Assembly: GCF_042675645.1 (NCBI RefSeq)
Contig: NZ_JBHTJH010000004.1
Location: forward strand, 310,001 to 374,000
Length of the DNA stretch: 64,000 nt
DNA from: Sungkyunkwania multivorans
GTDB taxonomy: Bacteria > Bacteroidota > Bacteroidia > Flavobacteriales > Flavobacteriaceae
Reading direction: 5' to 3'
Shown here: positions 50,551 to 57,374 of the stretch, in pieces
How the letters are laid out: the number at the start of each line of letters is the position of its first letter
How positions within the stretch are numbered: position 1 is the first letter of the stretch
Notes under the pieces: generated by a model
Seen by the model: only the letters and a program-made list of their open reading frames with translations
Told to the model about the DNA's origin: nothing
The model's database searches: none
Position numbers and translations under genes: made by a program

Positions 50551-51354
50551 TTATGGGTTTTGCTTTGTTTCCAATGTGATGTGAAGCGCTTCGAAGTCTT
50601 TTATTTTGGACAGACTGTATAACCTCTCAAGTTGTATATCTTCCCAAGTTTCTTCAAAGATAGCATCCTCATTGACTTCTGTATCTTCACTTATATTTTT
50701 CCTTATCAATTTCCTTTTGGTCAGAAAATTGAAGCTTTTTTCCCGATGAACGGTTTGTGCATAGTTTTCGCTTGCGTCGTAACCGATGAGTTCGAAATCG
50801 GAATTTTGGTATTTGAAGGTATATTTCCAGTGACCGTATCTTCCATGGTCATACCGAAAGAATAACTTCCCATTTTTTATTTCCATCGAAAGTACTGGCG
50901 CAAAATACACCCCGCCGTCTTCATTTTCGGATAGAAAGCAATCGAGATTCTTCGTTGTCAATACCATTTTATCGGCATCCGTTAGGTATATCAAGACACC
51001 TCTTCTATTGCGATCGGCCTTTCGGTCGAATCGATCGATAACGATGTTCTCCTCTTTGGTTCCTTTGATCATCAACACCTGATCATCTATGCCGTCTCCA
51101 TTCAGGTCTCCTTTGATTCGCTCGTACAAGGTATATCCTTGGGGTAGTTTAAGATCGTTCTCGATGTTCGAGTCTTTGGTCGAGGGACTCCCTTCGGTGC
51201 GTTTTATCGAGATTTCTTGGATGCTGTCAAACGTGGTTGTTTCAGCCTTCTTATTTTGGGAGCATTTAGGCGCTGCCGAATTCTTACAACTTCCCATCCC
51301 TAGAATGCCAAATGATATCGCTATGATCGATATGTAGGATTGCGAACACTTCAT
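50551..51354 (-). CDS. Hypothetical lipoprotein with FG-GAP-like segment
   Basis: The 267-residue protein has a lipoprotein signal (IIAISFGILGMGSCKNS) and a segment GDLNGDGIDDQVLMIKG that looks like an FG-GAP/calcium-binding D-x-N-x-D-G-x-D-D loop. The rest has beta strands (KLFFRYDHGRYGHWKYTFKY, NSDFELIGYDASENY). No family can be named beyond this. It lies 72 bases upstream of the DUF6882-like gene and may be co-transcribed. Confidence 0.6.
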   Translation of the reverse strand: MKCSQSYISIIAISFGILGMGSCKNSAAPKCSQNKKAETTTFDSIQEISIKRTEGSPSTKDSNIENDLKLPQGYTLYERIKGDLNGDGIDDQVLMIKGTKEENIVIDRFDRKADRNRRGVLIYLTDADKMVLTTKNLDCFLSENEDGGVYFAPVLSMEIKNGKLFFRYDHGRYGHWKYTFKYQNSDFELIGYDASENYAQTVHREKSFNFLTKRKLIRKNISEDTEVNEDAIFEETWEDIQLERLYSLSKIKDFEALHITLETKQNP

Positions 51355-51432
51355 TATTAACTAACTGTTAGGTTGTCATTGATCACTGGCCTTCTAGAAG
51401 ATCTAGAGCATGGCCGTTGTGCTATAAGACCA

Positions 51433-51882
51433 TTATTTCTTTTCAAGTCGCTCGATCATGTCTTTCATTTCTGCAATTTCTCGTTCCTGAGCTTTGATGA
51501 TCTCTTCGGCCAATTGCTTGACCTCTGGGTCTGTAAGGTTGGCCTGGCTGCTTGTAAGGAGCGCTATGGAGTGATGTGGGATCATCGCCTTCATCCATTT
51601 GATGTCATCGATTGGGATTTGTTGTCGAACGAGAACTGTTGAAACAACCATTAAGAGAATGCTTCCCACTAGGATCGCTACATTTTTCAAGGTGTTCTTA
51701 TACATGCCTCTCATAAAGAGAAACATGATGATCGCCATGCCACCGATACCTATTAGTGTCATGTACATCCGTGTCCAGCTAAAGAAGACGTGGCTCAGCT
51801 CGTAGGTGTTGAAGTACATCGTTACATACATTGAGATCGCTGAACAAACCAGCATCAGAATGAATTTTGTGTAATTTGTCAT
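51433..51882 (-). CDS. DUF305 membrane protein
   Basis: The 149-residue protein has three membrane helices (FILMLVCSAISMYVTMYFN, MYMTLIGIGGMAIIMFLFM, NVAILVGSILLMVVSTVLV). The C-terminal DUF305 core follows: KWMKAMIPHHSIALLTSSQA with its conserved Met/His/His, and DPEVKQLAEEIIKAQEREIAEMK. DUF305 proteins are often found with copper-handling genes because of the Met/His-rich centre; here no copper gene is adjacent. Single gene. Confidence 0.88.
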   Translation of the reverse strand: MTNYTKFILMLVCSAISMYVTMYFNTYELSHVFFSWTRMYMTLIGIGGMAIIMFLFMRGMYKNTLKNVAILVGSILLMVVSTVLVRQQIPIDDIKWMKAMIPHHSIALLTSSQANLTDPEVKQLAEEIIKAQEREIAEMKDMIERLEKK

Positions 51883-52119
51883 ATTGCTTTATAAAATTAA
51901 GAAGCTCCATTTAGAAAGCTTATATTTTTACATTCATTAGTCATTTACTGTTTTCTTTATCCTTGGTTGGACAAATCAAATCTCCATTGAAAAGAGTCAG
52001 GTCATAAAGAATGCTCCTATGAAATATTTAAAAGTGACCGTCGGTTTTAATTCGGTCGTATGGATCGTTTTTGAAATGAAATATAATGAATAGTTACCTC
52101 TAGCGATGAATTTTGTGCG

Positions 52120-52647
52120 CTATTCTTTGACCCTTTCAAAATAATAGAGAGCATTATAGCTTCCACCATTTCCTAAAACAAGAATACTGCCACCAAAGGC
52201 TACATGATTGTCAATTAATAGATCATTGTCTGGTGTAAATGAAATTCTGATTCTATTGGTATCGTATTCGCAGTATAAAAGTGGTAGTAATGGCGGTATT
52301 TCAATATTCTTTTTTTTGAGGTAAATTTCGTAGAAACCTCTTCTTGAAAATTTTCCATTGAACTGTTCGGTTCTAACTCCTGTGGAATCGTTGAATTTAA
52401 CTACAAGTGAATGGTCATTTGTAAAGCTCAAATTAATGGAATCCGCATGCTTACTCTTTAATCCAAAGAGATCGATGATCTTTAGGTCGTGACCGCCATT
52501 GTTTGGTCGAATATTTTTGTAGGACCGGTTTTTGAACGTCCCGGAAAAATTGGGGTCGATTTTCTGAAATTCAGAAGACTCTATCCCTGTCATTCCACTT
52601 CCGCAAGCAATGAGGGTTAAAAAGATGGGAATCGATTTGAATATCAT
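52120..52647 (-). CDS. Hypothetical lipoprotein
   Basis: ATG 52647 (MIFKSIPIFLTLIACGSG) gives a short lipoprotein signal and a 175-residue product. The frame open to 52719 is not preferred, because it runs through a recurring spacer element near 52697-52714. The mature part is strand-rich (SINLSFTNDHSLVVKFNDST, GFYEIYLKKKNIEIPPLLPL, FGGSILVLGNGGSYNALYYF). No family recognised. It begins the second minus-strand island of unknown genes, after a spacer of 237 bases. Confidence 0.6.
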   Translation of the reverse strand: MIFKSIPIFLTLIACGSGMTGIESSEFQKIDPNFSGTFKNRSYKNIRPNNGGHDLKIIDLFGLKSKHADSINLSFTNDHSLVVKFNDSTGVRTEQFNGKFSRRGFYEIYLKKKNIEIPPLLPLLYCEYDTNRIRISFTPDNDLLIDNHVAFGGSILVLGNGGSYNALYYFERVKE

Positions 52648-52838
52648 TCTTTTTCTCAAGATCTTGGTTTTTGTGCTATTGGCCATGGCCATGGACAGTA
52701 GCGGATTTCTAGTAACCACTTTACGGCTGCTAGCTAAGTCTCATTTCATGATTTTTCTTATGGTCGAAGCACGATGGTGGCTCGGATCAAGAAAAATCTA
52801 TTTGTTTATGGGCTCAGTTCTTTGTGAGCAAAAGGCGT

Positions 52839-53381
52839 TTATTCTTTCAGTATTTTCAGAATATCTTTTTGCACCTCTTTTTGCGTGTTCATTAATTCCA
52901 GCATCATTATTTTAAGTATCACTTTTTCTTTTTTACCTTTTTCAGTCAAATTGGAATAGACGAAATCTACAAGTTTGTTCCGTTTGTATTTTAAGAGTTC
53001 ATTCCCTTCTTCTATGTCCGCTAAAATGGATAGTTTATCATACGCTATCAACTCAATTTTTGAGTTCGATAGCGCATTCCAGTAATTCAATCGAATAAAC
53101 GGGCCATTAATTCCGCCTGCTTTTTCAATAACTTCAAGTAAAGTCATTGTCTCGTTATCCGAGTAGAAATCAAGGGAATCCACCAATACCTGTTGGTACG
53201 GTGTTTTTTTGGTGATCTCATTATTCGTATCCCTAAGTTCTTTTTTCAAAGAGGTATAGAAGTCGTTGATGTACTTTCTGTCTTTTCTGGCTTCATTCCA
53301 GTTATTTATCCATAAAGCGATCAATACCCCTAATAGAACAGGAATGAGCTCTTTAATAAATCCTTTGAAATGATGTTTCAT
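52839..53381 (-). CDS. DUF6090-like membrane-anchored protein
   Basis: The 180-residue protein has one N-terminal membrane helix (ELIPVLLGVLIALWINNW) followed by EARKDRKYINDFYTSLKKEL, a long helical region, and a C-terminal helical tail (IMMLELMNTQKEVQKDILKI). This is the layout of DUF6090 proteins, common in flavobacteria. The region after the helix resembles the one in the gene at 5976-6659. Function unknown. It sits between two genes of the island with spacers of about 50 and 190 bases. Confidence 0.72.
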   Translation of the reverse strand: MKHHFKGFIKELIPVLLGVLIALWINNWNEARKDRKYINDFYTSLKKELRDTNNEITKKTPYQQVLVDSLDFYSDNETMTLLEVIEKAGGINGPFIRLNYWNALSNSKIELIAYDKLSILADIEEGNELLKYKRNKLVDFVYSNLTEKGKKEKVILKIMMLELMNTQKEVQKDILKILKE

Positions 53382-53430
53382 CTATTGCGTCGTATTTTGG
53401 GTGTTTTTTGCTCAGTTTTTTTGTTATGCA

Positions 53431-53946
53431 CTAGACATTTTGATTTTTTTGTTTCAGTTTTTCAATCGTCTTTAATATCAGTTCACGGTTCTTTTTAGAT
53501 GTCATCCATTTCGGAAGTCTACTACCAATGCTTTTATTCCGATATTCAATTCCGTTTCGTTCTCTCAACTTGGCTTGGATATGGTTTTCTAGAAACTCAA
53601 TATGCTCAATGTTGTATGCCCAGAATAAATTTCCATTTAGATTTTCAGATAACCAAAGAGGTAAGTGGAAAAAAGGGTCTATTCCACCACCAACAAAGTA
53701 ATGCCTTCCACGTATTATTTTTTCATTTGAAGCATAAACTACAGAACTAGGTTTTTCAGATAGGATTTTGCTATGACCGCAACTTGAGCAAACCAGTCGA
53801 ACATTATTTTCATCCGTTTTGCCAAAGGAAAATTCAGAAGCTTTTACGATTGCTTTTTGCTCACACTTTGGGCAAACGACTAGAATATCTTTAATGAAAT
53901 CATACGTCAGGGTTTGATACGAGTCTTTAAATCTTAATTCAGTCAT
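53431..53946 (-). CDS. Zinc-ribbon protein of unknown function
   Basis: The 171-residue cytosolic protein has a four-Cys zinc ribbon near residues 21-55 (CPKCEQKAI ... LVCSSCGHSK). A second part has KNRELILKTIEKLKQKN and FFHLPLWLSENLNGNLFWAY, so it is helical with aromatic clusters. No catalytic motif is visible. Proteins of this shape are often encoded in cassette-like arrays of flavobacteria. It is followed by the element at 53968-54050. Confidence 0.6.
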   Translation of the reverse strand: MTELRFKDSYQTLTYDFIKDILVVCPKCEQKAIVKASEFSFGKTDENNVRLVCSSCGHSKILSEKPSSVVYASNEKIIRGRHYFVGGGIDPFFHLPLWLSENLNGNLFWAYNIEHIEFLENHIQAKLRERNGIEYRNKSIGSRLPKWMTSKKNRELILKTIEKLKQKNQNV

Positions 53947-53967
53947 TTTTGTGTCCTAGTTTCGGCC

Positions 53968-54050
53968 TTAGCGCTATTTGTGGTATTCTATACGGCCCGT
54001 TTTGGAAAATCAGTTAGAATTACACCGTAGACGAAAGATAGGAAATTGTC
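53968..54050. repeat. Recurring island spacer element, copy A
   Basis: CTTAGCGCTATTTGTGGTAT, then TATACGG, a variable base and CGTTTTGGAAAATCAG, then a tract with GACGAAAGATAGGAAATTG. It aligns along almost its whole length with 54635-54715. It lies in the gap between two minus-strand genes. Confidence 0.7.
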
Positions 54051-54096
54051 GTTTATTCCGATGAAGGAATTCGGCTACAATAAACAATGGCTATCA

Positions 54097-54621
54097 TCAG
54101 ATGCTGACCTTTTTTATTTTCAGTTGATATATTATACCGTAAATCAGTCCGATCATTCCTCCAACATAGCTGAAATTATGCATTGTTCCAGCAATCAAAA
54201 AACCTTTTCGGTCAGTCAATTCAGCCGGTAGATTCCAATTCGCATTTAAGTTTGAGATTAGAAACGTTCCAACCAAAATTCCCATGATTCCAATTCCGAT
54301 TGCGATGCCTAAAGTCCGAAGTACCGCTCCAATTGCACTTTTCCACATAGCTTTTGAATTCGGCTGAAACATCGCCACAATTCCAAGAATCACTCCAATT
54401 ATAAGTCCAAACCACCAAGTAGATACAAATCCAACAAAAGAAATTGCAATTCGTTCATTTTCTACTTGATGTAACCATTCGCCAATTTGGTCAAATTTGA
54501 ATTTCGTAAAATATTCAGGTGAGATTGAGTAAGAAATCTGATTGTGTAACATTCCGTAAATCGAGCCGAGAATTATTGATATAATTCCGATCAATATTAA
54601 AAGTCCAATCTTTTTTGTCAT
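54097..54621 (-). CDS. Hypothetical membrane protein, four TM helices
   Basis: The 174-residue protein has four helices: IGLLILIGIISIILGSIYGM, FVGFVSTWWFGLIIGVILGI, TLGIAIGIGIMGILVGTFLI and GGMIGLIYGIIYQLKIKKV. The loop after the first holds a Tyr/Phe-rich stretch (SPEYFTKFKFDQIGEWLHQV). The Gly-rich helices suggest tight packing but no transporter family is apparent. It is flanked by the two copies of the recurring spacer element. Confidence 0.6.
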   Translation of the reverse strand: MTKKIGLLILIGIISIILGSIYGMLHNQISYSISPEYFTKFKFDQIGEWLHQVENERIAISFVGFVSTWWFGLIIGVILGIVAMFQPNSKAMWKSAIGAVLRTLGIAIGIGIMGILVGTFLISNLNANWNLPAELTDRKGFLIAGTMHNFSYVGGMIGLIYGIIYQLKIKKVSI

Positions 54622-54634
54622 TCGATTTTTTCAG

Positions 54635-54715
54635 CTTAGTGCTAACGGTATTGTATACGGCTCGTTTTGGAAAATCAGCTAGGATGATATCGTATAACGA
54701 AAGATAGCAAATTAG
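54635..54715. repeat. Recurring island spacer element, copy B
   Basis: CTTAGTGCTAACGGTATTG, TATACGG, a variable base and CGTTTTGGAAAATCAG, then a tract ending ACGAAAGATAGCAAATTA. It aligns with copy A with scattered mismatches and a few gaps, in an equivalent position and orientation. Confidence 0.7.
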
Positions 54716-54750
54716 TCTGAAAAGCAGTTGTTTTTTAGCTTAGTTCATTG

Positions 54751-54996
54751 TTAGGTGTAGTTTTTTATAAATTCAGTCGTGTTACAATTCGAACACCACC
54801 AATATTCTTTTTTGTTATCCTTAAGTTTTGATTCTGTTTTCTTTCCACATTTAGAACAATTCCTCAAGTCAGATTCGTCCTCGAATGCTTGATAGTGACA
54901 TTCATAACAACTCCAAATTGTTAAATCCGATATTTCGTCGTCCATTCTCCACGTGAATGAGTTTTTTTTACAATTCAGACAAATTTGGGTTGCCAT
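54751..54996 (-). CDS. Small multi-zinc-ribbon protein
   Basis: The 81-residue protein contains four C-x2-C knuckles (CLNCKK, CYECHY, CSKCGK, CSNCNT) that would form two zinc ribbons, with charged linkers. There is no other motif. Such proteins can bind RNA, DNA or protein; no partner is apparent. It lies 10 bases after the next upstream gene, probably co-transcribed with it. Confidence 0.65.
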   Translation of the reverse strand: MATQICLNCKKNSFTWRMDDEISDLTIWSCYECHYQAFEDESDLRNCSKCGKKTESKLKDNKKEYWWCSNCNTTEFIKNYT

Positions 54997-55006
54997 TAAT
55001 TTAATT

Positions 55007-55288
55007 TTATAAGTTATTCCACCAATTGACCACTTCAGTTGTCATTTCTTGTGCGTTAATTTGGTGACTTGAAAAACCGTAATTATTTGTCAACTCAAAG
55101 TGAATAAGCTGTCTTATCTTAAATTCGTCTGTTCCTTTGTAAAGTTGACTTAACAATAAATGATTTATTGAATCAAATTCATCTATCGGTGAATCAGGAA
55201 TCAGATTCCAAGAGTTCACAATTATTCTTAATTCATCAAGTCTATGTTTATATTCTTTATTTAATCGAGATTTCATTCCTAATTGCAT
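55007..55288 (-). CDS. Hypothetical helical protein
   Basis: The 93-residue protein appears all-helical (LNKEYKHRLDELRIIVNSWN, INHLLLSQLYKGTDEFKIRQ, LIHFELTNNYGFSSHQINAQ), with no signal or membrane segment. I do not recognise it. It precedes the small zinc-ribbon gene by 10 bases, so the pair probably forms an operon. Confidence 0.6.
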   Translation of the reverse strand: MQLGMKSRLNKEYKHRLDELRIIVNSWNLIPDSPIDEFDSINHLLLSQLYKGTDEFKIRQLIHFELTNNYGFSSHQINAQEMTTEVVNWWNNL

Positions 55289-55426
55289 CTAATGGTCTCG
55301 TGTATTACTAGTATCGGATTTCTACTCACAAATTTTTCGGTTTAGCACAGGTGTTAGCAATTCCGAGTGGATTCGGACGCAGTAGAATCCGCCGTAATTT
55401 CGGTTATACATTGTTACCTGCTGGCC

Positions 55427-56179
55427 TTACTTTTTATGTTTTCCTACTTTTTTTTCAGTAAACCAATTGTCTCCTTCGTATACATTTCCATCTTTACCTA
55501 TTCTACCAACTTTCTTTTCATTGAACCAGTTATCGCCTTCATAAATATTTCCATCTTTATCAATACGACCTGTTTTCTTTTCGGAAAACCAATTGTCTCC
55601 TTCATATGTTGTTCCGTCGGATGAAATGCGACCAGTTTTTTTCTCGGTAAACCAATTTTCTCCTTCATATACATTTCCATCACTATCCGTTCGACCGACT
55701 TTTTTCTCATTAAACCAATTTTCTCCATCGTAAGTTGTTGTTCCTTTAATTCCGCCGACTTTTTTCTTTATCTTTTGGTTGCTGGAATTGCTTGGTACAT
55801 AATGTTTATCAGAATAATTCGAGGATTTCGAATTGTAATTGTCTGAATATCCATAGCCTGAGTTACCGCCGGAATAATAATTAGATTTCGATTTTCCGAA
55901 AAGTGCTGAAAACGAACCTCCAAAAAAAACAACCACAGCACAAATAACGCCAATAGGCCAAATAAGCGCAAAAAGACAGGAAATTGCTGTTAGGATAATC
56001 CATAATAGTCCAAAGAAAAGAATTGCTAACATTTTAATTAATAAGTTAGCGTTGGCTAATGATTTACCGTCTGGAAATATCCATTCAAATGCTGTTTGGT
56101 ACTCACCACTCATCATCCAAAAAAAACTCAATGTACTAACAACTAATATTATCAATGTTGTTGTTATTGTTTCTCTCAT
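55427..56179 (-). CDS. Membrane protein with C-terminal 21-residue tandem repeats
   Basis: ATG at 56179 (MRETITTTLII) gives a 250-residue protein. Three N-terminal hydrophobic segments (LIILVVSTLSFFWMM, LLIKMLAILFFGLLWIIL, LFALIWPIGVICAVVVFFGG) are followed by a Ser/Asn/Tyr/Gly-rich linker (YYSGGNSGYGYSDNYNSKS). About five tandem repeats fill the rest. The unit reads roughly [DS]xDGNxYEGxNWFxEKKxGRI (21 residues, 63 bases), at about 55430-55740 in the DNA. The DNA repeat is fairly regular, so copy number may vary. No family is recognised; the repeats resemble self-assembling Trp/Tyr-rich motifs. Confidence 0.7.
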   Translation of the reverse strand: MRETITTTLIILVVSTLSFFWMMSGEYQTAFEWIFPDGKSLANANLLIKMLAILFFGLLWIILTAISCLFALIWPIGVICAVVVFFGGSFSALFGKSKSNYYSGGNSGYGYSDNYNSKSSNYSDKHYVPSNSSNQKIKKKVGGIKGTTTYDGENWFNEKKVGRTDSDGNVYEGENWFTEKKTGRISSDGTTYEGDNWFSEKKTGRIDKDGNIYEGDNWFNEKKVGRIGKDGNVYEGDNWFTEKKVGKHKK

Positions 56180-56497
56180 AATTTTTTGTTCAGCTTGCAC
56201 ACAACTTGTTTACATCCGTAATGCCTTTTATTTCCCTGGCGTTTCCCCCAATCATGAATGGAGTTTATTCTTCCAAATCGGACGGCTAACCGCCGTTTAT
56301 AAACGCCTTGGACTAAAATAAGAAGATTTTTATAGACGAAGGTACGGGTTTTCCGTAATTGGATCGGTTGGAATAGGGCGCAACTAACAGCCACAAAAGT
56401 CACAAGAACCTGTGCAATACGCTAAATTTTCAGGAGAGAAAAAGGAGTTGCCCTCAAGCTACCGTGCTGCCACCACTAAAGTAGCGACCGCGACCAC
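56180..56497. other. Gene-poor spacer
   Basis: No gene is supported. It contains CGGACGGCTAACCGCCG at 56279-56295, an inverted repeat (CGG...CCG around GCTAACC), and the direct sequence ACACAACTTG at 56203-56212. It forms the left edge of the second unknown island. Confidence 0.45.
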
Positions 56498-57217
56498 CTA
56501 TCGCATCTTGGAGTATTGGCTGTTCCAGATGGCCGTATTAAAGTTTTTCCCCAAGGCAAAGCCATAGAAGATCACAATAGAGGCCACCATCTTAAACATA
56601 AAGAAATAGAGCATCCAAAATTCCACGCCGCTGTTTTCTTTAGAGAATAAACCGTTGGGAACCATCAAGGTCAGCACATAGCTCACCATTAAGGTAAATA
56701 CCAGCAAATTCTCAAAGTTCCTAAAAGGCAACATCAACCATCGTCTTAACGGATGTAGGTCATTCCCCCATTTATGGATAAGATAGTAATAACCATTTCC
56801 GATGGGGGCAAAAAGCAAGGGGTCGTCCGGGTCGTTGAGCTTAAAGAGTTTGGACGGAGCGATGATCTTAAAACCTTTGAGTTGGGTATCGTGATCCTTC
56901 TCCAACTTCTTGATCTTTTCAATGGCCGTCCTCGGAATATTGGCTTTAAAGTATTTGGTGTCCAGAAAACGCAGTCGGTAGTCGATACAAATTTTCTTTA
57001 TCTGATCGATGTGAAAGATCTTCTCGGTTTCAAGCAATTCTAGGTCAAAAGAATTTTCCAATCCCGAAGGTTGAACAATTTCCTTGGCGATTCGCTCTTC
57101 TCGGCGGTCATCCTCTTCCAAGATGCGAGCGACTTCAGTAAGAATATCATCACCTTTAAATGCCCTGTTCTTAGCTTTTACAAGCTTTTCTTCAATATTC
57201 GTTCTAGGAAATAGCAT
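56498..57217 (-). CDS. Hypothetical membrane protein, two C-terminal TM helices
   Basis: ATG 57217 (MLFPRTNIEEK) gives a 239-residue protein; the frame is open to 57286 but adds a T-tract-encoded stretch. It is helical at first (EEKLVKAKNRAFKGDDILTE, FHIDQIKKICIDYRLRFLDT), with two membrane helices near the C terminus (LVFTLMVSYVLTLMVPNGLF, WMLYFFMFKMVASIVIFYGF). The middle, YYYLIHKWGNDLHPLRRWLM, is conserved-looking but unknown. It is separated from the pheT gene by a terminator. Confidence 0.65.
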   Translation of the reverse strand: MLFPRTNIEEKLVKAKNRAFKGDDILTEVARILEEDDRREERIAKEIVQPSGLENSFDLELLETEKIFHIDQIKKICIDYRLRFLDTKYFKANIPRTAIEKIKKLEKDHDTQLKGFKIIAPSKLFKLNDPDDPLLFAPIGNGYYYLIHKWGNDLHPLRRWLMLPFRNFENLLVFTLMVSYVLTLMVPNGLFSKENSGVEFWMLYFFMFKMVASIVIFYGFALGKNFNTAIWNSQYSKMR

Positions 57218-57319
57218 ATTTTTTCTTTTTGGGTAAGCAATGCAATTTTTTTTTTTTTCTAAAGTTAGGAATTTAACATGTGTCAATCAATATTTTAACA
57301 GTTCTGTTTAAGATGGCAC

Positions 57320-57352
57320 CAAAAAAAAAGCCACCACGTAGCGGTGGCGGCT
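57320..57352 (-). terminator. Intrinsic terminator after pheT
   Basis: On the minus strand GCCACC-GCTAC-GTGGTGGC is followed by nine T. It lies 23 bases past the pheT stop. Confidence 0.9.
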
Positions 57353-57374
57353 TTCCTATGCTATAAGATCGGTA

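Noticed and set aside
52610..52915. 101-residue + strand hydrophobic ORF
   Set aside because: It spans the 5' end of one minus-strand gene, a spacer, and the 3' end of another, so it is a chance frame.
53968..55426. Classical integron attC sites
   Set aside because: GTTAGGT and GCTAAC fragments occur near 54640-54757, but they do not form full RYYYAAC/GTTRRRY core pairs and no integron integrase is seen in the window. Only a cassette-like pattern is claimed.
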